Source of the DNA: Bryobacterales bacterium
Lineage (GTDB): Bacteria > Acidobacteriota > Terriglobia > Bryobacterales > Bryobacteraceae
DNA length: 46,402 nt
Assembly: GCA_027459465.1 (NCBI GenBank)
Contig: DAIDIH010000323.1
Span: forward strand, 1-46,402
Direction of reading: 5' to 3'
Part shown: positions 33,600-40,824 of the stretch, piece after piece
Layout: every line of letters starts with the position of its first letter
Position numbering within the stretch: the first letter of the stretch is position 1
Position numbers and translations under genes: made by a program
Notes under the pieces: model-generated
Databases searched by the model: none
Told to the model about the DNA's origin: nothing
What the model saw: only the letters and a program-made list of their open reading frames with translations

Positions 33600-34463
33600 T
33601 TATTTGGCGAGCCAGAAGAATTCTTTGGCGGGGACGAATTCGATTTTGACTCCGCTGATAAATGTTTTGAGCCAGGTGGTGCAGTATTCCATTCCGGCCT
33701 GTTCGCTGGGGATGTGGCCGAGGAGGATGAGGGCCTGGTGGCGGCCTTCGGCGGACGCGTCGGCGATGTATTCGATGGTTTCCCATTCGGGGACTTCGCC
33801 GATGGCGAGGACGTCGGGGTGGTTGCGGTAGAGGGTTTTGAGATGGAGTTCGGGGCCTCCGGCGCCGGGTGAGAGGGCGACGGTGGTGACTTTCATGGAG
33901 GGTTCGCCGACGACACGGACGACGTTTATGCCGAGGCGCTGCTTCATTTCGGAGGCGAGGGCGGCGAGGGTGGTGGGCGGGACGGTGAAGAGTTCGGGCT
34001 CGGTTCTACTCTGGTAGGACTGCCATTTGAGGTCATCGACGACGCCGGTGAGGATGCCGTCGGGGCGGTGCATGTGCCAGTGGTCATGGAAGCGCCAGAC
34101 GACTAAGTGGTGGTCGCGGATGAATTTCTCCTTTTGCTCCCAGACGGGGTCGTTGGCTTTCTCGAAGGCGTCGGTTTTGTCGAGGTGGCTGTAGAAGGTG
34201 GGTTCGTGGGTGATGATTAAGTTATCGCCGCGGGCGGCGGCTCTTACTAAGACATCGTAAGTGGCCATCATGGTGACGGCGATGCCGGTGACCGGGGTGG
34301 AGGGGTCGCCGGCTTTGAAGGTGTCGACGGTGGGGGTGTGCCAGGGGACGCCGACGTGGGCTTTGATTTGCTCGATGACGCCGCCGGCGGTGAGGGTTTG
34401 CGCGGAGGCGGCGGCGGCTCCGGCGAGGAAGAGGAAACCTAGGTATCGCAGCACGGAAACCAT
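33600..34463 (-). CDS. Exported NIF3/YbgI-like dinuclear metal protein
   Basis: 287 residues from the ATG at 34463, which begins a clear signal peptide (MVSVLRYLGFLFLAGAAAA, cleavage near SAQ). Longer upstream readings are antisense of the neighbouring small gene. The body is NIF3-like: 'DNLIITHEPTFYSH' supplies the metal histidines, 'GVVDDLKW' follows, and 'LAIGEVPEWETIEYIADASA' with 'LLGHIPSEQAGMEY' forms the C-terminal metal half. NIF3 proteins usually stay in the cytosol and are linked to GTP cyclohydrolase-type chemistry without a firm role; an exported version is unusual. It is divergent from the small gene at 34506. Confidence 0.85.
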   Translation of the reverse strand: MVSVLRYLGFLFLAGAAAASAQTLTAGGVIEQIKAHVGVPWHTPTVDTFKAGDPSTPVTGIAVTMMATYDVLVRAAARGDNLIITHEPTFYSHLDKTDAFEKANDPVWEQKEKFIRDHHLVVWRFHDHWHMHRPDGILTGVVDDLKWQSYQSRTEPELFTVPPTTLAALASEMKQRLGINVVRVVGEPSMKVTTVALSPGAGGPELHLKTLYRNHPDVLAIGEVPEWETIEYIADASAEGRHQALILLGHIPSEQAGMEYCTTWLKTFISGVKIEFVPAKEFFWLAK

Positions 34464-34505
34464 AGTATTCGATCCGGCGGGAGGGGTTGAGGAGCGTGGG
34501 GTAGG

Positions 34506-34763
34506 ATGAGGGCGGAGGGTGCTGTGAAGTGGCTTTGGATTCCGGGGGTGGTGGTTGGATTGTATGGGCTGCACCGGGTAGGGTTGTGGATGGAGGAGCG
34601 GGGGTGGATTTACTATTGGCGGCGGCGCGCGGATTCGGGGGCATTGGGGAATGCGGCGATGGGGGTGCAGCAGATCCTGGAGCCGAGTAAGAAGCATACG
34701 TTGGAAGTGCGGCGGAATCCGCGGGTGCGGCGGCAGCATCCGGGTGGTCCGCCGAAGACTTGA
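34506..34763 (+). CDS. Small single-pass membrane protein, hypothetical
   Basis: 85 residues. A hydrophobic helix near the start ('WLWIPGVVVGLYGLHRVGLW') is followed by a basic, soluble tail holding 'GALGNAAMGVQQILEPSKKH'. The tail's 'ALGNA...LEPSKKH' pattern is one I have seen in small uncharacterised acidobacterial proteins, which supports its being a real gene. The ATG at 34506 and a GTG at 34524 are both possible starts; neither has a strong ribosome site. No known function. It reads divergently from the NIF3-like gene with a 42-bp gap. Confidence 0.6.
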   Translation: MRAEGAVKWLWIPGVVVGLYGLHRVGLWMEERGWIYYWRRRADSGALGNAAMGVQQILEPSKKHTLEVRRNPRVRRQHPGGPPKT

Positions 34764-34790
34764 CCGGCGCGGCCCGTTGCGTGCGGGGAA

Positions 34791-35036
34791 GTGTTGTGGG
34801 AGGGCGCGCTGGAAGTGTGGGTTGGCAAACTGGTATGGGTTGTGCTTGCGGCGGTTCCGGTGTTTGGAGGGAGTTGGGAGGATGTACAGCCGATTTCGCC
34901 GGATGAGGAGATCGAGGTGAAGGCGCGGGATGGGGCGCGGAGGAAGGCGGCGTTTGTGCAGGCTTCGGCGGCGGGGGCTGCGATTGGATTTTTGACGCCG
35001 TCGTATCGAGCGGTGTACAAATCCGCGGCGGATTGA
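34791..35036 (+). CDS. Small exported protein, hypothetical
   Basis: 81 residues from the GTG at 34791; a GTG at 34815 with GGGAGGG ten bases upstream is an equally good start and would give a clean signal peptide (VWVGKLVWVVLAAVPVFGG). The mature part is ~45 residues, charged, starting 'SWEDVQPISPDEEIEVKARD'. This resembles the opening of small secreted acidobacterial beta-barrel-like proteins ('SWENL..L.PG..I.V'), but the remainder does not fit, so it may be a truncated member. Function unknown. Confidence 0.45.
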   Translation: MLWEGALEVWVGKLVWVVLAAVPVFGGSWEDVQPISPDEEIEVKARDGARRKAAFVQASAAGAAIGFLTPSYRAVYKSAAD

Positions 35037-35044
35037 GGCGTGCT

Positions 35045-35089
35045 CCCGTTCGGGGGGAAAAACGGGATATTCTCTACCTATGGTAGAGA
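35045..35089. promoter_or_regulatory. Tandem hairpins, the second enclosing an AIM24 start codon
   Basis: Two adjacent inverted repeats. CCCGTT (35045-35050) pairs with AACGGG (35061-35066) around a 10-base G-rich loop. TCTCTACC (35071-35078) pairs perfectly with GGTAGAGA (35082-35089) around a 3-base loop. The AIM24 start codon ATG is at 35080-35082, in the loop and first base of the second stem. Either an operator or an RNA structure gating the start. TATTCT at 35068-35073 could also serve as a -10 box for a leaderless message. Confidence 0.5.
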
Positions 35090-35916
35090 CCGGACAGAGC
35101 CCCGCCGCTGAAGCGTTCGAACGGATTCAGTGCCAGTGGTGCCAGAGCATGAACGAGAAGTCCGCGGTGGCGTGCCGCGCTTGTGGCGCGCCGCTGGACA
35201 TCCGGAATCTGGTGAGCGATTCGGGATGGAGAGAGGCGCCGCGGATCCGCGACATGACGGAGATTCAGTTCAGCTCGAGTACGTGCCAGGTGGAGGGGGA
35301 GATTGTTCCGGTTGCCGAGATTAACCTGGGGCCGGGGGATTCGGTGTTCTTCGAGCATCACGTGATGCTGTGGAAGGACGAGGGCGTGCGGCTGACGGTG
35401 CTGCAGCTTGCGGGAGGTCTGAAGCGGGCGTTCGCGGGGATGCCGTTTGTGATCAGCGTGGCGACGGGTCCGGGGCGGATTGCGTTTTCGCGGGATGCGA
35501 CGGGCGAGTTGATTGTGCTGCCGCTGCATCCGGGGATGGAGTTGGACGTGCGCGAGCATGCGTTTCTGCTGTCGTCGCACCAGATCGCGTATTCGTTTGT
35601 GCGGATCAAGGGGCTGGCGAACATACTTTTCGGCGGGCAGGGGATGTACATGGACCGGTTCGTTACGGCGGGTTCGCCGGGGGTGGTGATCTTACACGGA
35701 TATGGGAATGTGTTTGAGCGGCGGTTGGCGGCGGGGGAGAGTATATTGCTGGAGCCGGGCGCGTTTCTGTATAAGGACTCGTCGGTGACGATGAATGTGG
35801 AGATACAGAAGCTGGGGACGGGTTTTTTTGGCGGGACGGCGATGAGCCTGGCGCGGATGACGGGTCCGGGGCGCGTGGGCATACAGTCGATGTACGTGCA
35901 TCATCACACCGAGTAA
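35080..35916 (+). CDS. AIM24-family protein with N-terminal zinc ribbon
   Basis: 278 residues. A four-cysteine zinc ribbon (CQWCQSMNEKSAVACRACG, about residues 18-36) precedes the AIM24/TIGR00266 beta-rich domain (about 60-278), recognised by 'STCQVEGEIVPVAEINL', 'ATGPGRIAFSRDATGELIVL' and the repeated G-P-G turns. AIM24-type proteins form beta-prism-like folds; a mitochondrial relative affects inner-membrane organisation, and the bacterial role is open. No signal peptide or membrane helix: cytosolic or peripheral. It is followed 5 bp later by a second AIM24 gene and faces an SPFH gene that also carries a zinc ribbon. The start codon lies in a perfect inverted repeat. Confidence 0.88.
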   Translation: MVETGQSPAAEAFERIQCQWCQSMNEKSAVACRACGAPLDIRNLVSDSGWREAPRIRDMTEIQFSSSTCQVEGEIVPVAEINLGPGDSVFFEHHVMLWKDEGVRLTVLQLAGGLKRAFAGMPFVISVATGPGRIAFSRDATGELIVLPLHPGMELDVREHAFLLSSHQIAYSFVRIKGLANILFGGQGMYMDRFVTAGSPGVVILHGYGNVFERRLAAGESILLEPGAFLYKDSSVTMNVEIQKLGTGFFGGTAMSLARMTGPGRVGIQSMYVHHHTE

Positions 35917-35921
35917 CGGAC

Positions 35922-37013
35922 ATGTTCTGCGTAAACTGCGGTACTCAGCTTTTGGAAGGGCAGAATTTCTGCAAGAACTGCGGGGCGGCGGTGAAGCGGC
36001 CGGCGGCGGCTGCGCCCGTGGCTGCGCCGCCACCGGCGCCGGTTGCGCCTGCTCCTCCGCCGCCGGTGGTGCAAGCTACGCCGGTGGTGCGGCCGTCGAC
36101 TCCGCCTCCGATGCAGCCCGGGCCTCAGCAGGCGGGGCGGGCGAATAAGTGCGCGTGGTGCGGGGCGGTGGTGGAAGCGGGGCAGGCGTCGTGCCCGAGT
36201 TGCGGGGCGGCGATGGGCGTGGCGGAAGAAGAGAGCGAGAGCGGGTGGGTTCAGTTGCCGGCGCGGAAGGACATGGCGAAGCTGAAGCTGGGCAATTCGT
36301 CGTGCCAGATCGAGGGCGTGTATGTTCCGGTGGCGGATATGAACCTGGCGGCCGGGGACAGCGTGTATTTCGCGCACCATGTGTTGTTGTGGAAGGACCC
36401 GCAGGTGAACATCGGCACGATGCCGCTGAAGGGCGCGTGGAAGCGGATGTTCGCGGGGCTGCCGCTGATCATGACGCAGGCGACGGGTCCGGGGCACGTG
36501 GCGTTTTCGATGGACGATCCGGGGGAAGTGATTCCGGTGCCGCTGCATCCGGGGCAGGAGATCGACGTGCGGGAGCATATCCTGCTGACGGCGACTTCGA
36601 ACGTGGCGTACGACTGGTTTCAGACCAATATCTGGTTTCGGACGAAGAACGGGAACGACACGGAGACGCACTATCCGATGGGGATGTACATGGACCGGTT
36701 CCGGGCGGAGCAGACGCCGGGGTTAGTGCTGCTGCATGCGGGCGGAAACGTGTTTGTGCGGGATTTGAAGCCGGGGCAGACGATGCTGGTGAAGCCTTCG
36801 GCGCTGGTGTTCAAGAGTCCGACGGTCGAGATGCAGCTACACTTCGAGCACCCGGGGCTTGCGTTTTCGATGTGGGGTTCGTGGGGGAACCGGTATTTGT
36901 GGCTGCGGGTCCGGGGGCCGGGGCGGATCGGCGTGCAGTCGGTGTTCAAGCCGATTGAGGGCGAGCAGGCGAACGTGGTGCAGTGGTCCAACGCGACGGT
37001 TACCCGCTGGTGA
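35922..37013 (+). CDS. AIM24-family protein with two zinc ribbons and Pro/Ala linker
   Basis: 363 residues. The first zinc ribbon is at the very start (FCVNCGTQLLEGQNFCKNCG), followed by a ~45-residue Ala/Pro linker, a second ribbon (CAWCGAVVEAGQASCPSCG, about 76-94) and the AIM24 domain (about 110-355; 'NSSCQIEGVYVPVADMNLAA', 'ATGPGHVAFSMDDPGEVIPV'). It is a paralogue of the preceding protein with an added N-terminal ribbon and linker. Conserved blocks ('HHVMLWKD' in the first, 'HHVLLWKD' here; 'GMYMDRF' in both) show the kinship. Probably co-transcribed and possibly hetero-oligomeric with it. Ends 26 bp before the convergent SPFH gene. Confidence 0.88.
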   Translation: MFCVNCGTQLLEGQNFCKNCGAAVKRPAAAAPVAAPPPAPVAPAPPPPVVQATPVVRPSTPPPMQPGPQQAGRANKCAWCGAVVEAGQASCPSCGAAMGVAEEESESGWVQLPARKDMAKLKLGNSSCQIEGVYVPVADMNLAAGDSVYFAHHVLLWKDPQVNIGTMPLKGAWKRMFAGLPLIMTQATGPGHVAFSMDDPGEVIPVPLHPGQEIDVREHILLTATSNVAYDWFQTNIWFRTKNGNDTETHYPMGMYMDRFRAEQTPGLVLLHAGGNVFVRDLKPGQTMLVKPSALVFKSPTVEMQLHFEHPGLAFSMWGSWGNRYLWLRVRGPGRIGVQSVFKPIEGEQANVVQWSNATVTRW

Positions 37014-37039
37014 GTAAGTTCGAGTAAGTTACGGCCCGG

Positions 37040-38044
37040 TCAGGACTGGGCGCCGCCGCATTCGGGGCAGAACTTAGCCGCTTTCGCGATGGGCTTACCG
37101 CAGTTCATGCAGAACTTGGTGGTGCCGGCGGGGCCGGCGGGGGCTGGAGCGGCGGCGGCCGGGGCGGCTTCGGCTGCGGGGGCGGCCGGCGCGGCGGGGT
37201 GCATGGCGCCCATCATCTGCTGGGCCATGACCATGCCGGCTCCGAGTCCGGCTCCGATGCCGGCGGCGCCGCCTCCTTCGTTGGCGGCGGCGATGGGCAT
37301 CGAATTGGCGACCTGGAACTGGGTGTAGCGGTTCATGTCGCCGAGCATGTTCATGCCGATGCGCTGATCGAGCATCTTCTGCAGTTCTTCGGGGAGGGAG
37401 ATGTTTTCGACGACGAAGCTATCGAGGGCGAGGCCGAGTCCGCCGAAGACTGGGCGCAACTGCTCCTGCATGGTTTGGGCGAGCTGCTGCTGGCTGGCGG
37501 CCATGTCGATGAAGTTGAGGTTGGCGCGGCCGAAGGCGTCGGTCATCTGGCCGACGATGGTGTTGCGCAACTGGCCTTCGAGGTCGCTGACCTGATAGCT
37601 GCCGCGGGTGCCGCTGACCTTTTGGTAGAAGACGCGCGGATCGTCGATGTGGTAGGCGTAGATGCCGTAGGCGCGGATGCGGACGGCGCCGAATTCGCGG
37701 TCGCGGATGGTGATGGGGGTGGCGGTGCCCCATTTCTGGTCCATGCGCTGGCGCGAGGAGAAGAAGTAGACGTCGGATTTGAAGGGGGACTGGAACATTT
37801 TGTCCCAGTTCATGAGGTTGGTGAGCAGGGGCAGGGTGTGCGTGCTGAGGGTGTAGAGGCCGGGTTGAAAGACGTCGGCGATCTGGCCTTCGTTGACGAA
37901 GACGGCGAGTTGCGAATCGCGGACCGTCAGCTTGGCGCCGGTCTGGATTTCCTGGTCTTCCATGGGGAAGCGCCAGGCGAGGACGGAGTCGCCGGTTTCG
38001 TTCCAGGTGATGACATCGATGAACTGCTTGGAGAAAAAGCCCAT
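37040..38044 (-). CDS. SPFH/Band-7 protein with C-terminal zinc ribbon (YdjI-like)
   Basis: 334 residues from the ATG at 38044, with a G-rich ribosome site (AAGGGGGG) six bases upstream. The SPFH domain (about 15-235) shows 'DSVLAWRFPMEDQEIQTGAK', 'GLYTLSTHTLPLLTNLMNW' and 'LGLALDSFVVENISLPEELQ', as in the virion-core/YdjI type, which lacks an N-terminal membrane helix. An Ala/Gly/Pro-rich region (about 255-310) leads to a zinc ribbon (FCMNCGKPIAKAAKFCPECG). SPFH proteins build large membrane-linked rings; the ribbon matches those of the two convergent AIM24 proteins in style, so the three likely form one module. Confidence 0.9.
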   Translation of the reverse strand: MGFFSKQFIDVITWNETGDSVLAWRFPMEDQEIQTGAKLTVRDSQLAVFVNEGQIADVFQPGLYTLSTHTLPLLTNLMNWDKMFQSPFKSDVYFFSSRQRMDQKWGTATPITIRDREFGAVRIRAYGIYAYHIDDPRVFYQKVSGTRGSYQVSDLEGQLRNTIVGQMTDAFGRANLNFIDMAASQQQLAQTMQEQLRPVFGGLGLALDSFVVENISLPEELQKMLDQRIGMNMLGDMNRYTQFQVANSMPIAAANEGGGAAGIGAGLGAGMVMAQQMMGAMHPAAPAAPAAEAAPAAAAPAPAGPAGTTKFCMNCGKPIAKAAKFCPECGGAQS

Positions 38045-38197
38045 GTACAACCCCCCTTCGATCGTACTGAGTATAACTAAGCTCGGGGGTGAGGAGGGAA
38101 GCAAGGAGCAAGGAGCCGGGAGACGGGAGCGGGGTGCGGTGGGAGCGGTGGGCCAACCGGCCCCATCGACGGTAGAGCCGGGGACTCAAAATCCTCG

Positions 38198-38335
38198 GAC
38201 GAGTGGTATGCGTTTGTTGAAATTCGCACCGTGAACCGGCAACGGCTGGGTAAACGACTGGGCCGGCTGGATGCGCAAGAAATGGAAACAATTGATCGGG
38301 CGATCATGATTCGTTTCGGGCTGATCCCAATTTGA
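38198..38335 (+). pseudogene. MazF/PemK-type toxin, C-terminal fragment
   Basis: In the 347-bp gap between the SPFH and ArsR genes, one frame reads DEWYAFVEIRTVNRQRLGKR, then LGRLDAQEMETIDRAIMIRF and GLIPI before a TGA. The 'IRT...RLGKRLGRL...M..ID.A' pattern is the C-terminal helix region of MazF-type RNases. The N-terminal ~70 residues, including the catalytic core strands, are absent, and no antitoxin gene is near. It is a dead remnant. Just upstream (38171-38198) is a tRNA-Leu-like anticodon arm; the remaining bases of the gap (38045-38170) hold nothing I recognise. Confidence 0.55.
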
Positions 38336-38391
38336 GCGGCGATCCGCTCGTTTGCGGCGGCGGGGACCGCGGCGGCGTATTATCGAGTGTA

Positions 38392-38682
38392 ATGGAGACG
38401 GAACAGGTACAGCGGATCAGCCGGGCGTTGGCGGATCCGACGCGGCTCGAGTTGCTGGAGCGGATCGCGGCGGGGGAGGAGGTGGCGTGCGCGGCGCTGG
38501 CTGAGACGGTGTGCGTATCGCAGCCGACGGTATCGCACCACATCAAGGAACTGATGAATGCGGGGTTGATCGAGGCGCGGCGGGAGGCGAAGTTTTTCTA
38601 TTACCGGGTGAACCGGCGGGTGTGGCGCGAGTACCTCGCGGAGATGCGGCGGCGGGTGCGGGCGCGGCGGCGGAAAAGCTGA
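38392..38682 (+). CDS. ArsR-family transcriptional repressor
   Basis: 96 residues from the ATG at 38392; an upstream in-frame extension of 20 codons has no family support. A compact winged helix-turn-helix fills the protein: 'RISRALADPTRLELLERIAA' and the recognition helix 'VSQPTVSHHIKELMNAGLIE'. There is no CVC-type metal motif in helix 3, so it is more likely a ligand-independent or autorepressor type than a metal sensor. TATTAT lies 8 bases before the ATG, with no ribosome site, so the mRNA may be leaderless. It sits 72 bp upstream of an SDR gene, and a dyad between them is the likely operator. Confidence 0.9.
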   Translation: METEQVQRISRALADPTRLELLERIAAGEEVACAALAETVCVSQPTVSHHIKELMNAGLIEARREAKFFYYRVNRRVWREYLAEMRRRVRARRRKS

Positions 38683-38706
38683 ATCCGTTTCGCGGGCGGT
38701 TCCATC

Positions 38707-38728
38707 ACATAGACAGTTGTCGATATGT
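38707..38728. promoter_or_regulatory. Dyad between arsR and SDR genes, operator candidate
   Basis: ACATA (38707-38711) and TATGT (38724-38728) form an inverted repeat with a second, inner dyad GACA..TGTC (38712-38721). The 22-bp size and A/T-rich arms suit ArsR-type repressors. It lies 26 bp before the SDR start. Confidence 0.4.
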
Positions 38729-38754
38729 AAATCTGAACAACCGGGAGGAATCCG

Positions 38755-39504
38755 ATGGCGAAACTAGAGGGAAAAGTCGCGGTGGTGACCGGCGCGTCGA
38801 AGGGAATCGGCGCGGCGATCGCGGAAAAGCTGGCGCGTGAGGGCGCGGCGGTGGTGGTGAATTATTCGTCGAGCGCGGCGCAGGCCGCGGCGCTGGTCAA
38901 AAAGATCCGGGCCGCGGGCGGGAAGGCGGCGGCGATTCAGGCCGATGTGAGCAAGCCCGCGGAGGCGCAGCGGCTGATTGCGTCGACCGTGTCCGAGTTC
39001 GGGAGGGTTGATGTTCTGGTGAACAATGCGGGCGTATACGAGTTTGCGCCGCTCGAGCAGGTTGACGAATCGCATTACTCCCGCATGTTCGATTTGAACG
39101 TGAAGGGGCTGCTGTTTGCGACGCAGGCGGCTACGAACGCGTTCGGGGACGGCGGGGGCGTGGTGATTAACATGAGTTCGGTGGTGTCGCAGGGAGCGCT
39201 GCCGCATTCATCGGTGTATAGCGCGACGAAAGCGGCGGTGGATTCGCTGACGCGGACGCTGGCGGCGGAATTGGGGCCGAAGAAGATTCGCGTGAACTCC
39301 GTGCTGCCGGGGTCAGTAGAGACGGACGGGGCCCGGGCGCTACCGGGATGGGAGCAGTTTGCGGCGCAGTCGGCGGCGCAGACGCCGTTGGGCCGGGTGG
39401 GGCAGCCGGAAGATATTTCGGCTGTGGTGGCCTTTCTGGCGACGAACGATTCGGGCTGGATCTCGGGCCAGGCGATTGCGGTGGCGGGCGGGTTCCGGGC
39501 TTAA
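38755..39504 (+). CDS. SDR-family oxidoreductase (3-oxoacyl-ACP reductase-like)
   Basis: 249 residues, a classical short-chain dehydrogenase: cofactor loop TGASKGIG (12-19), 'NNAG' (90-93), catalytic Ser141/142, Tyr155 and Lys159 (VYSATKAA), and a C-terminal 'GWISGQAIAVAGGF' that closes the active site. The SDR loop pattern favours NADP(H). GGGAGG at 38743-38748 gives a strong ribosome site. Expected reaction: reduction of a ketone or oxidation of a secondary alcohol; the substrate cannot be set. The ArsR gene immediately upstream probably controls it. Its 3' end faces the MetE-like gene 17 bp away. Confidence 0.93.
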   Translation: MAKLEGKVAVVTGASKGIGAAIAEKLAREGAAVVVNYSSSAAQAAALVKKIRAAGGKAAAIQADVSKPAEAQRLIASTVSEFGRVDVLVNNAGVYEFAPLEQVDESHYSRMFDLNVKGLLFATQAATNAFGDGGGVVINMSSVVSQGALPHSSVYSATKAAVDSLTRTLAAELGPKKIRVNSVLPGSVETDGARALPGWEQFAAQSAAQTPLGRVGQPEDISAVVAFLATNDSGWISGQAIAVAGGFRA

Positions 39505-39521
39505 TGCCCGGGCCGCCCGGG

Positions 39522-40724
39522 TTAGGCGGTGTCGCGGCCGGGGACGACGTCGATTTGGAGTTTGGGGTCGGCGGCGGGGATGCGGGTGGTGGGGAGGCCG
39601 AGTTCGCGGCGGACGATGTTGGCGCCCTGGGCGATGGCGGAGGTTTTGTAGAAGGCGATGGAGCGGTCGCAGCCCTGGCGGCCGAAGCCGCAATCGTTCG
39701 AGACGATGAGGCGTTCGGCGGGGAGGTAGCGGAGGGCCTTGCGGATTTCGCCGGCGACGTCTTCGGGGCGGTCGGCCTGGAGGGCGCGGTGACTTACTAC
39801 GCCGATGCAGATCTTCTTTTTGAGTTCGTGTTTGAGGGGCTCGAATAACTCGAGGTCGCGCTGGTTGCGGTCCTTCATTTCGAGGGTCCAGACGTCGCCG
39901 CGGCAGCGCTCGAGATAGATTTCCATCGATTTGGCGTAACTGGTGTCTTCCATGACGCGCTGCATGTTGGGGTTGCCCCAGCAGGTGTGGATCCAGAGTT
40001 CGACGTCGTCGAGGCCCTGGACTTCGCGGTTGAAGGCGTCGATTAAGAATTTCACTTCTTCGTGGTCCTTGCCGTACGTGTTGGCCATGAAGTGGAAGGT
40101 GGGTTCTTCGGTCTGGATGCAGCGGCAGCCGGCGTCGCGGAGGGCGAGTAACTCCTTATTCATGGCTTCGGCCATGTCCCAGATGACCTGGCGTTTGTCC
40201 TTGTACTTCGGCGTGTGGATGTCGAGGAAGAGGGCCATAACCTGGGAGCAGCAGGTGCCGAACTTGACGGGTTTGGCGGCGCGGGCCTGCGCCATGCGCC
40301 AGACTTTGGGGTAGTCGAGGGGGCGGTGCTCGATTTTGTCGACGACGTGGGGCCAGCGCCAGCCGGTGTAGATTTCGTTGAGGAGGGTGCCGGGCGGGTA
40401 GTGGAGCCAGGGGGCGGTGGTTTCCTCCGGCTGGAGGTGGTCGCCCTCGAAGCCGGCCCAGCGCTGGAGCGGGTAGTGGTGCCAGGCGCGGCCGGCGAGG
40501 TCTTCGTCGACGTGGAAATCGCCGTGGCAGACGATGTCGAGGCCGGCGCGTTCCTGATCGGAGATGACGACGGAGAGGGCGTCCTGGAACTTTTCGCGGA
40601 AGCGGATGTCGAGCATGCAGGTGTCGAGGGGGCGGCCCCACATGCTGACGTCGAACCAGCGCGGGCGCGGGAAGGAACCGGTGACTGTGGTGGGAAGGAT
40701 GAGATCGGCTGTGGCTGTGAACAT
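39522..40724 (-). CDS. MetE C-terminal-like zinc methyltransferase family protein
   Basis: 400 residues from the ATG at 40724, chosen for AAGGAG with a short spacer; an ATG at 40742 would add six residues. The (beta/alpha)8 barrel is of the cobalamin-independent methionine synthase II type: 'TTVTGSFPRPRWF' at the start, 'CIQTEEPTFHF' in the middle, and all four zinc ligands of the MetE pattern, His246 and Cys248 (WIHTCWGN), Glu282 (LEMKDRN) and Cys345 (SNDCGFG). It lacks the MetE N-terminal half, so it should act on a corrinoid protein or another thiol/methyl donor rather than polyglutamyl folate. Divergent from the Gfo/Idh/MocA gene. Confidence 0.88.
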   Translation of the reverse strand: MFTATADLILPTTVTGSFPRPRWFDVSMWGRPLDTCMLDIRFREKFQDALSVVISDQERAGLDIVCHGDFHVDEDLAGRAWHHYPLQRWAGFEGDHLQPEETTAPWLHYPPGTLLNEIYTGWRWPHVVDKIEHRPLDYPKVWRMAQARAAKPVKFGTCCSQVMALFLDIHTPKYKDKRQVIWDMAEAMNKELLALRDAGCRCIQTEEPTFHFMANTYGKDHEEVKFLIDAFNREVQGLDDVELWIHTCWGNPNMQRVMEDTSYAKSMEIYLERCRGDVWTLEMKDRNQRDLELFEPLKHELKKKICIGVVSHRALQADRPEDVAGEIRKALRYLPAERLIVSNDCGFGRQGCDRSIAFYKTSAIAQGANIVRRELGLPTTRIPAADPKLQIDVVPGRDTA

Positions 40725-40787
40725 GAATGACTCCTTGGGCATTTTACACTTCCGGTTTGCGTGATGCGGGAAGGGCGCGGGGGGTGT

Positions 40788-40796
40788 TGATATAAT
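40788..40796 (+). promoter_or_regulatory. Extended -10 promoter of Gfo/Idh/MocA gene
   Basis: TG-A-TATAAT: a perfect -10 hexamer (40791-40796) with the TGN extension that can replace a -35 box; no good -35 is seen. The ATG follows 28 bp later, with AAGGAG (40810-40815) between. Confidence 0.6.
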
Positions 40797-40824
40797 TCGC
40801 TGCGGGTATAAGGAGCCTTCATAC

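Noticed and set aside
36149..36958. 269-codon alternative plus frame inside the second AIM24 gene
   Set aside because: Overlaps a frame with zinc ribbons and conserved AIM24 blocks; composition is that of a frame-shifted shadow.
37199..38080. 293-codon plus frame opposite the SPFH gene
   Set aside because: Ala/Glu/Val-rich antisense; the SPFH motifs and zinc ribbon are on the minus strand.
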